Source: an uncultured Flavobacterium sp.
GTDB taxonomy: Bacteria > Bacteroidota > Bacteroidia > Flavobacteriales > Flavobacteriaceae
Length of the DNA: 64,000 nt
Direction of reading: 5' to 3'
Assembly: GCF_951805225.1 (NCBI RefSeq)
Contig: NZ_OX638201.1
Coordinates: forward strand, 3,844,001 to 3,908,000
Part shown: piece after piece, positions 33,934 to 43,797 of the stretch
Layout: each line of letters opens with the position of its first letter
How positions within the stretch are numbered: the stretch's first letter is position 1
Position numbers and translations under genes: made by a program
The notes under the pieces: model-generated
What the model was told of the DNA's origin: nothing
The model's database searches: none
What the model saw: only the letters and a program-made list of their open reading frames with translations

Positions 33934-33958
33934 TCAAACTAATTCAAAATAATTAAAA

Positions 33959-36900
33959 ATGAAACTAAAGTTCAATGGATTCTTAGTACTTCTTTTGGTA
34001 CTAGTGGCGCAATTAACTTTTGCGCAAGAAAGAGTTGTTTCAGGAATTGTTTCTGATAATACGGGAATGCCTATACCAGGTGTTAGTGTATTAATTAAGG
34101 GAACAAAGACAGGAACACAAACAGATTTTGATGGAAAATACTCTATTAAAGCTTCTCCAAGCCAAATTTTGGTCTTTACTTACATTGGAATGAAAGCAAA
34201 AGAAGAGCCAGCAACGTCTACAACTATTAACCCTAAACTATCAGGAGACGCACTAGAACTTGAAGGAGTTGTTGTAGTTGCCTTTGGTACTCAGAAAAAA
34301 TCTGAGATTACTGGAGCAGTTACAAAAATTGATGCAAAAGCATTAGAAAACACTCAGGCTTCAAATGCAATTCAATCTTTAACTGGTAAAGTTGCCGGTG
34401 TACAAATTCAAGCAAACTCAGGACAACCAGGTGATGCACCTCAAGTACGTTTTAGAGGTATTGGATCATTATCATCTTCTAATGCACCTTTATACGTTGT
34501 TGATGGTATACCTTACAATGGTGACATCAATGCTATTGCAACACAAGATATTGAGTCTATTTCATTTTTGAAAGATGCATCTTCAAATGCACTATACGGT
34601 AGTAGAGGAGCAAACGGTGTAATAATCGTTACTACTAAAAAAGGTAAAAAAGGACAACTAAAAGTAACTTACGAAACAAAAATCGGGGTTAACTCAAGAG
34701 CGGTTCCTGAATATGATATGATTACAGATCCAGGAGAATACTACAAAACTGTTTACAATAGAATCAGAAATGGTTTAATATATGATGGTGAAACTCCCGC
34801 GGCTGCAGGTACTGTAGCATCTCAAACTTTGATTAGCGGAGCAGAATACTCTTTAGGATATAACAACTATAATGTTGCTGACAATCAAGTAATAAATCCA
34901 GCAACAGGACAATTAAATCCAAATGCAAAATTATTATACCATGATGATTGGTCTAAAGCATTATTTAGAGATGCTACAAGAACAGAACATTTCTTAAGCT
35001 TATCAAGTAGCACTGACAACCTTAGCTCTTATTTATCTGTTGGGTACCTAAAAGATAATGGCTATACAGTTAATTCAGACTTTAAACGTGCTACAGTTAG
35101 AGCAAATGTTGATTACAATGTAAACAGCAAAATAAAAGTTGGAGCCAACTTAAACTATGCGAATTCAGATCAAAATGCTCCAATCTCTCAAGTTGGATCT
35201 GGAACTTACAGTAACTTATTTAGCTGGGCTAGAAACATAGCTCCTATCTACACTATCTACCAACGAGATGCAGCTGGTAATTACATACTTAATAAAGATG
35301 GAAGCAAATCTTACGACTTTAATCAATCTGGAAATCGCCCTTATGGATCTACTTTAAATCCATATGCGACCACTTTATTGAACACAAATTTAAATCAAGA
35401 AAATAAATTTGGAGCTAGAGGATATATATCTATTGATTTCTTAAAAAACTTCAATTTCAGATACAACCTTGGATATGACTTAATGTCTGGATATTATCTA
35501 AACGCTACAACTGGAGAAGGTGGTGATGACGGTGGAGAAATAGGTGGTAGAATTGGTACTGCTTCAGAAGATGACTACACGATCACCAACCAACAATTAT
35601 TATCTTGGAAAAAATCATTCGGAAACCACACTTTGGATATCCTTGTTGGTCATGAATCATCTGATTTTACATCAAAAATGTTAGCAGGACAAAAAAGTAA
35701 AGTTATGATACCGGGTTTACCAGTATTAAGTAATGCAGCTAAATATGCCTATGTTGATGGTTATAACGACTTATACAAAGTTGAAGGATATTTCTCAAGA
35801 ATAAATTATAACTACAAAGATAAATACTTTGTAAATGGTAGTTTCAGAAGAGATGGATCATCAGTATTTGCACCTGAAAACAGATGGGGTAATTTCTACG
35901 GTTTTGGAGCAGCATGGTCTGTAATGAAAGAATCTTTCTTCCCTAAATCTAAAGTGATTACAGATCTTAGAATTAAAGGAAGCTATGGAGAACAAGGGAA
36001 TGATAACATTTTCTACCCATCAAGTGCACAAATTCAGCACCGTAGCTACTTTGGTTCTTCAAGAAACTATTATGCATACGAAAATCAATACGATATTGTA
36101 CCAGATGCTGAAGGGAACGCAACAGTTCTTCAGGTATTCACTGGAAACAGAGATATCAAATGGGAAGTTTCTAAAAACCTGAACGTTGGATTCGAAATCG
36201 AATTATTCAATAGAGTAAATCTTGAAGCAGAATATTTCGAAAGAAAAGTAAGTGATTTAATTTATAACAAACCACTTGCTCCTTCAACAGGAACAAACTT
36301 TGTTAGTGAAAATATTGGAGACATGGTTAACAGAGGGGTTGAGATCAACCTTGGTGTGGACATCATTAAAACTGAAGATGTTGATTTTAATATCTGGGCG
36401 AACGGAACTCATTACAAAAATGAAGTAACGTCATTACCAAGTCCTTTTACATCTGGAAATTTCCGCTTTCAAGTTGGAGCTCCTGCATATGCATACTACT
36501 TAAGAGAATTTGCTGGTGTTGACAAAACTAATGGAGATGCATTATGGTATATGGATCAAAAAGATGCTTCTGGACAAGTTACTAAAACAACAACCAATGT
36601 TTATGGAAATGCAACACAATACTTAAGCGATAAAGATGCGAATCCAACTGTATATGGAGGATTTGGAACAGTAGTACGTTACAAAAATTTCACATTACAA
36701 GGAAGTTTCGCTTATCAATTTGGAGGATATATGTATGATGGAGTTTACCAAGGAGCAATGTATTCTGGAGGTGACAATATTGGACAGAACTACCATAAAG
36801 ACTCAGAAAAAGCATGGAGTGTAGACAATCCAAATTCTAATATCCCAAGAATTGACCACATTTCAATTTATCAAACTGCTGCTTCTGATTATTTCTTAAT

Positions 36901-37147
36901 AAAATCAGATTATTTAAGCTTACAAGATGTTTCTTTATCTTACGATTTCAAAAACAGTAAACTTACAGATCTTGGAATTACATCTACTAAATTTAGCCTA
37001 ATGGGGACAAACTTAGCATTATGGTCAGAAAGAAAAGGTATGGATCCAAGATTAAACAATTTAGGTTCTAGATCAAATAATGGTCAGTCTTTGAATGTAT
37101 ATGGAGTAATGAAAACTATCTCATTTGGTTTAACAGTAAATTTTTAA
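33959..37147 (+). CDS. SusC/RagA-type TonB-dependent outer-membrane receptor 2
   Basis: 1062 residues, same architecture as receptor 1: signal peptide (MKLKFNGFLVLLLVL, identical over the first 15 residues), regulatory-like domain (VSGIVSDNTGMPIPGVSVLIKG), plug with PLYVVDGIPYNGD and ALYGSRGANGVIIVTTKKG, barrel ending ISFGLTVNF. The N-terminal 80 residues are close to receptor 1, while the plug and barrel have diverged, so the pair is old or has recombined at the 5' end. Different barrel and different SusD partner suggest a different ligand. Confidence 0.93.
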   Translation: MKLKFNGFLVLLLVLVAQLTFAQERVVSGIVSDNTGMPIPGVSVLIKGTKTGTQTDFDGKYSIKASPSQILVFTYIGMKAKEEPATSTTINPKLSGDALELEGVVVVAFGTQKKSEITGAVTKIDAKALENTQASNAIQSLTGKVAGVQIQANSGQPGDAPQVRFRGIGSLSSSNAPLYVVDGIPYNGDINAIATQDIESISFLKDASSNALYGSRGANGVIIVTTKKGKKGQLKVTYETKIGVNSRAVPEYDMITDPGEYYKTVYNRIRNGLIYDGETPAAAGTVASQTLISGAEYSLGYNNYNVADNQVINPATGQLNPNAKLLYHDDWSKALFRDATRTEHFLSLSSSTDNLSSYLSVGYLKDNGYTVNSDFKRATVRANVDYNVNSKIKVGANLNYANSDQNAPISQVGSGTYSNLFSWARNIAPIYTIYQRDAAGNYILNKDGSKSYDFNQSGNRPYGSTLNPYATTLLNTNLNQENKFGARGYISIDFLKNFNFRYNLGYDLMSGYYLNATTGEGGDDGGEIGGRIGTASEDDYTITNQQLLSWKKSFGNHTLDILVGHESSDFTSKMLAGQKSKVMIPGLPVLSNAAKYAYVDGYNDLYKVEGYFSRINYNYKDKYFVNGSFRRDGSSVFAPENRWGNFYGFGAAWSVMKESFFPKSKVITDLRIKGSYGEQGNDNIFYPSSAQIQHRSYFGSSRNYYAYENQYDIVPDAEGNATVLQVFTGNRDIKWEVSKNLNVGFEIELFNRVNLEAEYFERKVSDLIYNKPLAPSTGTNFVSENIGDMVNRGVEINLGVDIIKTEDVDFNIWANGTHYKNEVTSLPSPFTSGNFRFQVGAPAYAYYLREFAGVDKTNGDALWYMDQKDASGQVTKTTTNVYGNATQYLSDKDANPTVYGGFGTVVRYKNFTLQGSFAYQFGGYMYDGVYQGAMYSGGDNIGQNYHKDSEKAWSVDNPNSNIPRIDHISIYQTAASDYFLIKSDYLSLQDVSLSYDFKNSKLTDLGITSTKFSLMGTNLALWSERKGMDPRLNNLGSRSNNGQSLNVYGVMKTISFGLTVNF

Positions 37148-37151
37148 GAAC

Positions 37152-38600
37152 ATGAAAAAATTATTAATATTATCAATGTCTCTGTTGGTACTCACTGGTT
37201 GCTCAAAAGATTTTCTTGACACCAAACCAGAATCAACAATAACTGACGAACAACTTGCAACATCTGCCGATGCAAATCAAGCAATTATCGCTGGAGTATA
37301 TTCAGCCTTAAGATCTTTCGGTCTATCTAACTCAGCTAGTCACGAAGATTACGGTCATAAATCTATTCTTGTTGCGACAGACATGATGTCTAACGATATG
37401 TTGATGACTAAGTCAAGTTGGTACGCATCTTTCTATAATTACTTAGGAAGAGTACAAACCAACTCAAGAGCAAAATTAGCCTGGAGTATTTATTACCCAC
37501 AAATTAAAACTGTAAACACAGTAATTAATATTATCCCAGCTAAGACTGACAATGCAAAACTAAATGCACAACGAGGACAAGCTTTAGCTTTAAGAGGCTA
37601 TTTTTACTTTATGTTAGCACGTATGTATGGCCCTACTTATGTTGGTAATGAAGCCAAACTATCTGTTCCTCTTTACACTGAAGTAGTTTATGTTGGTAAA
37701 GCAAGATCTACTGTTGCTCAAGTTTATACTCAAATTCAAGCTGATTTGGAAGAATCTGTTGAATTACTTGAAGGTTTTCAGCGTAAAAACAAAGATGGAT
37801 TAGACCAATCTATAGCACAAGCATTTTTAGCTGATGTTTACCTAGAAATGGGGAAATATCCACAAGCTGCTGATTTAGCTCATAAAGCGAGACAAAACTA
37901 CACTTTACTTAGTAAAGATGATTGGAACAATGGATTCTACGATATGACTACTGGTAATGAAACAATGTGGGGAGCAACAATCACTGAGGCACAGAGTAGT
38001 TTCGTAGCAAGTTTCTTCGGTCATTTCGACAATACAAATGGTCAAGGATACGCTGGAGGTCTACAGGTATACAAAAACATAGATAAAAATCTTTACGAAA
38101 GTATTTCGGATACTGATTATAGAAAAGCTGCATTTGTATCACCTACTACTGGAAATGCAACTTATCCTTCGTTACCAGCATATGCTAATACAAAATTCAG
38201 AGATAAAACTACTACTGCAGGAGATTATATCTATATGAGATCTGCCGCTTTATATTATATTGAAGCTGAAGCTTTAGCAAGATCAGGAAATGAAGGATCT
38301 GCAAAACAAGTTTTATATGACATAACAGTTACAAGAGATCCTGCATATGTTTTATCTACAAAAACAGGAGCTGCTTTAATCAATGAAATCATTCTTCAAA
38401 AAAGAATTGAATTATGGGGAGAAGGTTATGCTTGGTTTGACATGAAACGTTTACATGTTGGTCTTACCAGAGATTATCCTGGAACAAATCACCCTGCTTT
38501 CGGAAAATTAAACATCCCTGCAACAGATAATAGATTTATCTTCCAGGTTCCTCAAGCGGAAGTTGATGCAAATCCACTAATTGTACAAAGCCCACTATAA
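37152..38600 (+). CDS. RagB/SusD family outer-membrane lipoprotein 2
   Basis: 482 residues. Lipobox LVLTGC (Cys17), then the classical RagB/SusD start SKDFLDTKPESTITDEQL. TPR-like helices (AQRGQALALRGYFYFMLARMYGP) and the C-terminal ILQKRIELWGEGYAWFDMKRL are typical. It begins 4 nt after SusC 2. Closed by the strong terminator at 38626. Confidence 0.94.
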   Translation: MKKLLILSMSLLVLTGCSKDFLDTKPESTITDEQLATSADANQAIIAGVYSALRSFGLSNSASHEDYGHKSILVATDMMSNDMLMTKSSWYASFYNYLGRVQTNSRAKLAWSIYYPQIKTVNTVINIIPAKTDNAKLNAQRGQALALRGYFYFMLARMYGPTYVGNEAKLSVPLYTEVVYVGKARSTVAQVYTQIQADLEESVELLEGFQRKNKDGLDQSIAQAFLADVYLEMGKYPQAADLAHKARQNYTLLSKDDWNNGFYDMTTGNETMWGATITEAQSSFVASFFGHFDNTNGQGYAGGLQVYKNIDKNLYESISDTDYRKAAFVSPTTGNATYPSLPAYANTKFRDKTTTAGDYIYMRSAALYYIEAEALARSGNEGSAKQVLYDITVTRDPAYVLSTKTGAALINEIILQKRIELWGEGYAWFDMKRLHVGLTRDYPGTNHPAFGKLNIPATDNRFIFQVPQAEVDANPLIVQSPL

Positions 38601-38625
38601 TTAAATAGCGCTTAAATTACATATT

Positions 38626-38659
38626 AAACCACTCTGTTCATTCAGAGTGGTTTTTTTTT
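38626..38659 (+). terminator. Terminator after SusD 2
   Basis: 11-bp perfect stem (AAACCACTCTG with CAGAGTGGTTT), 6-nt loop, then T to 38659. Confidence 0.92.
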
Positions 38660-38675
38660 ATATAAACATTATACC

Positions 38676-38683
38676 TATATTTG
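38676..38683 (+). promoter_or_regulatory. -7 promoter element abutting the rlmB start codon
   Basis: TATATTTG, full -7 consensus, ends 4 nt before the rlmB ATG and lies just after the T-run of the SusD 2 terminator. A transcript from it would be leaderless or nearly so. Confidence 0.5.
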
Positions 38684-38687
38684 TCCC

Positions 38688-39422
38688 ATGGAAAAAGAAC
38701 ATCAAATATTTGGAATTAGAGCCATTATAGAAGCAATTCAAGCAGGAAAAGAAGTTGATAAAGTATTTATACAAAAAGAAATTTCTGGAGAATTAATGAA
38801 AGACTTAATGAAAGTGATGAAACGCGCTAACATTAATTTCTCTTACGTACCTGTAGAAAAACTAAATAGACTAACTCCAAACAATCACCAGGGAGCCGTT
38901 GCGACAATCTCCCCTATTGGTTTTATAGAATTAGAACATTTAGTTGAATCAACTATTGAATCAGGCTCAAAACCATTATTTTTAATATTAGACCAAATCT
39001 CTGATGCCAGAAATTTTGGAGCCATAATCAGAACAGCTGAATGTACCGGAGTAAACGGAATCATTGTTCAAAAAGCCGGCTCAGCACCTGTAAATGGTGA
39101 TACTGTAAAAACATCAGCCGGAGCAGTTTTTAATGTACCTATTTGTAAAGTTGAACATATTAAAGATGCTATATTTTATCTTCAGGGTTCAGGAATAAAA
39201 ACCGTTGCTGCAACCGAAAAAACAGATCAAAACATTTACGATATAGCTTTAAACGAGCCCGTAGCAATTATCATGGGATCTGAGGACAGAGGAATAAACC
39301 CATCTGTACTTAAAATTGTTGATGAAAAAGCAAAATTACCAATGTTTGGAACAATAGGATCTCTAAACGTTTCGGTAGCTTGTGGAGCATTTCTATACGA
39401 AGCCGTTCGTCAAAGAAGTTAA
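38688..39422 (+). CDS. rlmB: 23S rRNA 2'-O-methyltransferase RlmB (TrmH/SpoU family)
   Basis: 244 residues. N-terminal substrate-binding domain (EHQIFGIRAIIEAIQAGKEVDKV), then the knotted SPOUT methyltransferase with its three motifs: LDQISDARNFGAIIRTAE, IIMGSEDRGI and NVSVACGAFLYE. RlmB methylates G2251 in the 23S P loop; assignment among TrmH-family members rests on the N-terminal domain. Starts at the ATG 4 nt after a -7 box. Confidence 0.92.
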   Translation: MEKEHQIFGIRAIIEAIQAGKEVDKVFIQKEISGELMKDLMKVMKRANINFSYVPVEKLNRLTPNNHQGAVATISPIGFIELEHLVESTIESGSKPLFLILDQISDARNFGAIIRTAECTGVNGIIVQKAGSAPVNGDTVKTSAGAVFNVPICKVEHIKDAIFYLQGSGIKTVAATEKTDQNIYDIALNEPVAIIMGSEDRGINPSVLKIVDEKAKLPMFGTIGSLNVSVACGAFLYEAVRQRS

Positions 39423-39461
39423 AAGTATTGAGAATTAAGACGTCACATAAACAAACAATGA

Positions 39462-40262
39462 ATGTCTTCAAAATTTACTCATAACATATCACTTAAAAAA
39501 AATACTCTTATACTTGTAATTTCTCTAATTACAAGTATAAGCTATGCTCAAACAACTACCTACAATCAGTTTTGGAATGAATTTCAATTCAACCACACCA
39601 TAAATGAAAAATGGTCAACTGAATTAAACCTTGGAGCCGCTTATAGCAGCACCGAATCTTCTTCTAATATTTTTCAACAAAACATTCAGAGATCAGCCAG
39701 AATTTGGGGACATTATTATCTTTCTCCACGCTGGAAACTCTCTTCTTTTATAGCATATAATTTTAACAAAGACGTTCCGGAAATAGGACAATTTAAATCT
39801 CCCGAAGTTAGATTCGCTCTTCAGGGGATTTATTATTTTCACAAAACCGGCTATACATTAAGTACCAGAATGAGAATGGAACTTAGACATATGCGAAACG
39901 AAGAAGGTACTTATGACAATGTTCTGAGATATCGTCAACAAGTAAAATATCTAAAACCAATCAATAGTAAAATTCTTCGTGAAGGTGTAGTTTATGCAAT
40001 AGCATCAGATGAACTATTCTTTAAATCGGGAACAAAAGTAACAGGCCTCAGCTTCTTTGACCGAAACAGACTTAATATTGGAGCGGGCTATTTATTCACA
40101 GATGATATACAAGTAGAACTAACATATGCTAACGAATATCTTCCCAGAGACGAGGGGAATCAAATCGTTAATGCGGCATCATTAACGATTAGTTTCAATA
40201 ATTTTTTTGAAAATCTAAAGAAAAAGTTATCACACAAACATGAAGAAGTAAATGAAGACTAA
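39462..40262 (+). CDS. DUF2490 domain outer-membrane protein
   Basis: 266 residues. A short polar start, a hydrophobic signal (TLILVISLITSISYAQ), then alternating beta-strand sequence of DUF2490 type (TTTYNQFWNEFQFNHTINEKWSTELNLGAAYSS; FFDRNRLNIGAGYLFTDDIQVELTYANEY), consistent with a small beta-barrel. Function not known. It lies 39 nt after rlmB and could be co-transcribed. Convergent with the next gene, 5 bp apart. Confidence 0.8.
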   Translation: MSSKFTHNISLKKNTLILVISLITSISYAQTTTYNQFWNEFQFNHTINEKWSTELNLGAAYSSTESSSNIFQQNIQRSARIWGHYYLSPRWKLSSFIAYNFNKDVPEIGQFKSPEVRFALQGIYYFHKTGYTLSTRMRMELRHMRNEEGTYDNVLRYRQQVKYLKPINSKILREGVVYAIASDELFFKSGTKVTGLSFFDRNRLNIGAGYLFTDDIQVELTYANEYLPRDEGNQIVNAASLTISFNNFFENLKKKLSHKHEEVNED

Positions 40263-40267
40263 TATTA

Positions 40268-40771
40268 CTATTCTTCTTTCTTTAAAAAACAACCCAACTG
40301 TTTCATGATTGCATCTTTATGCAGTTTAAAAGTATAATCGCGAACAAACTCTGTTCCTTCCATTCTAATCTCCGCTACAGTTGCTTCAAATTTAGAAAAC
40401 GACTCAATATCTTTATCATCTATTAAATACAAAACCTGCATAATGGAATCATTATGTCTGTATTGCGTATCATAATGTGCAAGTTTATAAACCTTATTAT
40501 CTGCAAGATGTATCACTAAATCATCTTTGATTTTTTTCCCGACCTTTTTCGGTGGAAATGGTGTTGGCTGTAAAGAAACAAAATAGTGTTCCTTATCAGT
40601 AACGATATTAATTTTTAAAGATTTTGATTTTGTGGTATAGAAAACAGCGGGATCAAAATAATAAACCATTGTACCATCCGCCTGCACTCTATTCTTTACA
40701 TCGCATTGCGCAATTATTTTTGAACTGATTAATACTAAGAAAACCAAAACTGTGAAGCTTATTTTTTTCAT
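40268..40771 (-). CDS. Secreted protein of unknown function
   Basis: 167 residues. Signal peptide (ISFTVLVFLVLISSKIIAQ) then a soluble, charged domain with no motif I recognise (CDVKNRVQADGTMVYYFDP ... YRHNDSIMQVLYLIDDKDI). Two cysteines in the mature part (at its start and near the C-terminus, LGCFLKKEE). It has a consensus promoter upstream (40802) and appears monocistronic. Confidence 0.75.
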   Translation of the reverse strand: MKKISFTVLVFLVLISSKIIAQCDVKNRVQADGTMVYYFDPAVFYTTKSKSLKINIVTDKEHYFVSLQPTPFPPKKVGKKIKDDLVIHLADNKVYKLAHYDTQYRHNDSIMQVLYLIDDKDIESFSKFEATVAEIRMEGTEFVRDYTFKLHKDAIMKQLGCFLKKEE

Positions 40772-40801
40772 AACAGGTCAGATAAATGAGAATATTTATA
40801 A

Positions 40802-40830
40802 CAAAAATAATCAATATAAATCAAACCAAA
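40802..40830 (-). promoter_or_regulatory. Promoter for the secreted protein at 40268
   Basis: Minus strand: -33 TTTG (40827-40830), 17-nt spacer, -7 TATTTTTG (40802-40809), 30 nt before the ATG. Confidence 0.6.
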
Positions 40831-40838
40831 TGTCTTCA

Positions 40839-41600
40839 CTAGATTTTATCACCTGATTCTGTTTTGGTTACAATATAATTAATCGAAACATCTGAATTAA
40901 AATAAGTAGACAAGTACTCCTCCTCTTCTGGAATTTCGGTATTAACAAAATTCCCATTCTCGTCAAAGTGTTTCATAAAAGCATCATCTTCTGGATTAAA
41001 ATCAGGCTTTTGCCAATCATAAACAATAGGTTTTGCATATTCAGGCGTTTTATAAAATAAAGACATTGCAAATCCAGTAATAAAACCTGCCAAATGTCCT
41101 TCCCAAGAAATCGTTTTATCTACGTCTGGAAAAACGTACCAAATCATTCCCCCATAAAGTAAAGTTACTGCAAACGAAAGTGCAACTAAACGATAATATC
41201 GAGTTTGAATTCCTTTGAAAAATATAAAACTTACCAAAACATAAATTAATCCGCTTGCGCCGATATGGAAATTTTCACGTCCGATAATCCAGGTTATTAA
41301 TCCGGAAAACAAAATGCCATAAACGATAACACTAAAAGATTGTTTGGGATAAAAAAACTGAAGTGCTGCCAACAAAACCAAAAGTGGAATTGAATTATTA
41401 TATAAATGACTTAAGTTTTCGTGAATAAAAGGACTAAACAAAACACCCTGTAAACCTGCAAAATCACGAGGGTAAATTCCGTTTTGATAAAAATCAAAAT
41501 CAAACCGAATTTGAACCCAATAAACAATCCACAAAAAAAGGACAAAAAAAACAGGAAGACCTATAACAGCAGTCGTAAACTTAAAGTGGTTGTCGTTCAT
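40839..41600 (-). CDS. Rhomboid family intramembrane serine protease
   Basis: 253 residues with about six membrane segments in the first 180 and a soluble acidic tail. The catalytic dyad is visible: Ser116 in GASGLIY and His169 in WEGHLAGFITG; HLYNN (65-69) matches the oxyanion HxxxN motif. It cleaves membrane proteins within the bilayer; targets unknown. The ~70-residue C-terminal cytoplasmic tail is an extension beyond the core. Confidence 0.92.
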   Translation of the reverse strand: MNDNHFKFTTAVIGLPVFFVLFLWIVYWVQIRFDFDFYQNGIYPRDFAGLQGVLFSPFIHENLSHLYNNSIPLLVLLAALQFFYPKQSFSVIVYGILFSGLITWIIGRENFHIGASGLIYVLVSFIFFKGIQTRYYRLVALSFAVTLLYGGMIWYVFPDVDKTISWEGHLAGFITGFAMSLFYKTPEYAKPIVYDWQKPDFNPEDDAFMKHFDENGNFVNTEIPEEEEYLSTYFNSDVSINYIVTKTESGDKI

Positions 41601-41749
41601 GATTATTAAATATATAGTATTGCCAATATCAAAAAACTATCCAAATACAATATACTGATAATTTGTCAGCTACAGCCTCCTCATCCTTTGTTATGATTTG
41701 TAACCCTTTTATACTATAAAATTAAAATTGAAAATAGTAATTTTACAAA

Positions 41750-43027
41750 ATGGAAGCACCTTTAGCCGAGCGTATTCGCCCACAGCAATTAGAAGATTAC
41801 ATCAGTCAAAGTCATTTGGTTGGTCCAAATGGTTCGTTAACACAACAGATTTCAAAAGGAATTATTCCGTCATTGATCTTTTGGGGACCTCCGGGAACTG
41901 GAAAAACAACTTTGGCTCAAATTATTGCGCAGGAATCCAAACGTCCTTTTTATATATTGAGTGCAATTAATTCAGGAGTTAAAGATATACGTGATGTAAT
42001 TGAAAAAGCGAAACAAAGCGGCGGATTATTTACAGCCAAAAATCCTATTTTATTTATTGATGAGATTCATCGTTTTAGCAAATCACAGCAAGATTCACTT
42101 TTGGCAGCTGTAGAAAAAGGCTGGATAACACTTATTGGCGCAACGACCGAAAACCCAAGTTTTGAAGTCATTCCTGCATTATTGTCACGTTGTCAAGTCT
42201 ACATACTAAATGCCTTTACAAAAGCCGATTTAGAATCTCTATTGCATCGCGCAATGAAAACGGACACTTATCTCGCTTCTAAAAATATTACGCTAAAAGA
42301 AACTGAAGCATTACTCCGACTTTCTGGCGGAGATGGCCGAAAATTGCTGAACATTTTTGAACTTGTTATAAATGCTTCCGCTGGTGATGAAATTATCATT
42401 ACCAATGATCGTGTTTTTGAATTAGTACAGCAAAATACTGTTTTGTATGACAAAAGTGGCGAACAACATTATGATATCGTTTCGGCATTTATTAAATCAA
42501 TTCGCGGAAGCGATCCTAACGGAGCAGTATATTGGCTTGCCAGAATGATTGAAGGCGGAGAAGATGTGAAATTTATTGCCCGAAGAATGCTAATTCTCTC
42601 AAGCGAGGATATTGGAAATGCAAATCCTACCGCTTTTATTATGGCAAACAATACATTTCAAGCTGTGACAACTATTGGATATCCTGAAAGCCGAATTATA
42701 TTAAGTCAATGTGCTATTTATTTAGCTACTTCGCCAAAAAGTAATGCGTCTTATATGGCGATTGGAAATGCGCAACAACTCGTTAAACAAACTGGTGATT
42801 TACCCGTACCAATTCATTTAAGAAATGCCCCAACCAAACTTATGAAAGAATTAGGTTATGGTGATGATTATAAATATTCGCACGATTATGCCAATAATTT
42901 TGCCGAACAAGAATTTTTGCCTGACGCCATAAAAAAAACGGTTCTTTACAATCCGGGAAACAATTCTAGAGAGAATAGCAACCGCGAATTTTTAAAGAAC
43001 CGTTGGAAAGATAAATATGGTTATTAA
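41750..43027 (+). CDS. rarA: Replication-associated recombination protein A (MgsA/WRNIP1 family)
   Basis: 425 residues, full length. AAA+ ATPase of the clamp-loader group acting at stalled replication forks. Walker A GPPGTGKTT (about 45-53), Walker B LFIDEIHRF, sensor region IGATTENPSFEVIPALLSRC, and the C-terminal tetramerisation part (GSDPNGAVYWLARMIEGGED ... AMIIGNAQQ-like MAIGNAQQLVK). Stands alone on the plus strand. Confidence 0.95.
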   Translation: MEAPLAERIRPQQLEDYISQSHLVGPNGSLTQQISKGIIPSLIFWGPPGTGKTTLAQIIAQESKRPFYILSAINSGVKDIRDVIEKAKQSGGLFTAKNPILFIDEIHRFSKSQQDSLLAAVEKGWITLIGATTENPSFEVIPALLSRCQVYILNAFTKADLESLLHRAMKTDTYLASKNITLKETEALLRLSGGDGRKLLNIFELVINASAGDEIIITNDRVFELVQQNTVLYDKSGEQHYDIVSAFIKSIRGSDPNGAVYWLARMIEGGEDVKFIARRMLILSSEDIGNANPTAFIMANNTFQAVTTIGYPESRIILSQCAIYLATSPKSNASYMAIGNAQQLVKQTGDLPVPIHLRNAPTKLMKELGYGDDYKYSHDYANNFAEQEFLPDAIKKTVLYNPGNNSRENSNREFLKNRWKDKYGY

Positions 43028-43042
43028 AACCGTATTTTATAT

Positions 43043-43795
43043 TTAGAATTTAACGACAATTTTTTCTGAAACTAATTTATCATTTTGATAAGATTCAAAA
43101 TACCATTGTCCGTCTTCTTTCAAAATTAATGAACCTTGTACATTATCTTTTATTGCAATAAACACATTCGATTGTGAAGTTTTAAGCAACTTCATAACTA
43201 CTTTTGGCGTTTTGTCAATCAACTGATAACCTGATTCAGTTGGTTGTGCATACAATAAATTAGGATCTTTAAGATCTGGCGCAGGAGTAGCAGCAACTAC
43301 TGCTGTTGCAGTAACCACAGACGCAGCAGCAGGACTTACAGGCACAGCTTTTGTCGTTGGAGCAACTGATTTACCACTATATTTATAGTGTAAACCGTTT
43401 ATAGATACAAATGCTAAATCTAAACATTCTCTATAAGCAACTTCATAATCTTTCTCTTTACTTTTACCAACTTCTGAAGTGTAAATCACTTTTCCATAAC
43501 AATCTTTAAATTCAACATAAAGCTTTGTTATTAAAAATCCATTATCTCTTTTTACATCAACATACAAAAGATCACAACGATCTCCATATCCAGCCGGAAG
43601 TTCTTCATTAACATAAAAAGCCTGAAAACCAGCTTTACTTAAATTTGATTTTGTCATTGTAGACATTCTATATTGATTTTCAGTTTTAAGAAACTCATAT
43701 TTTAACGGTACAATAACCGCTTTATAATCATTAACAGATTGCGAAAATCCAATAAACGAGGCTAGAAGTGCAATTAACAAAAATTTTATTTTCAT
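43043..43795 (-). CDS. Secreted protein of unknown function at the end of the GNAT-radC-yjjG unit
   Basis: 250 residues. Signal peptide (FLLIALLASFIGFSQS), an N-terminal domain of about 115 residues (YKAVIVPLKYEFLKTENQYRMST ... GDRCDLLYVDVKR), an Ala/Val/Pro/Thr-rich linker (about residues 147-175) and a C-terminal domain (YQLIDKTPKVVMKLLKTSQSNVF). No family recognised. It starts 2 nt after yjjG, so it is co-transcribed with cytoplasmic enzymes despite being exported. Confidence 0.75.
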   Translation of the reverse strand: MKIKFLLIALLASFIGFSQSVNDYKAVIVPLKYEFLKTENQYRMSTMTKSNLSKAGFQAFYVNEELPAGYGDRCDLLYVDVKRDNGFLITKLYVEFKDCYGKVIYTSEVGKSKEKDYEVAYRECLDLAFVSINGLHYKYSGKSVAPTTKAVPVSPAAASVVTATAVVAATPAPDLKDPNLLYAQPTESGYQLIDKTPKVVMKLLKTSQSNVFIAIKDNVQGSLILKEDGQWYFESYQNDKLVSEKIVVKF

Positions 43796-43797
43796 AA

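Larger units (their letters stand above)
33657..33958 (+). other. 302-bp gap between the two SusCD pairs
   Basis: Holds the terminator of pair 1 (33676-33707), about 200 bp of AT-rich sequence without a gene, and the conserved upstream box of SusC 2 (33911-33933). Confidence 0.7.
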
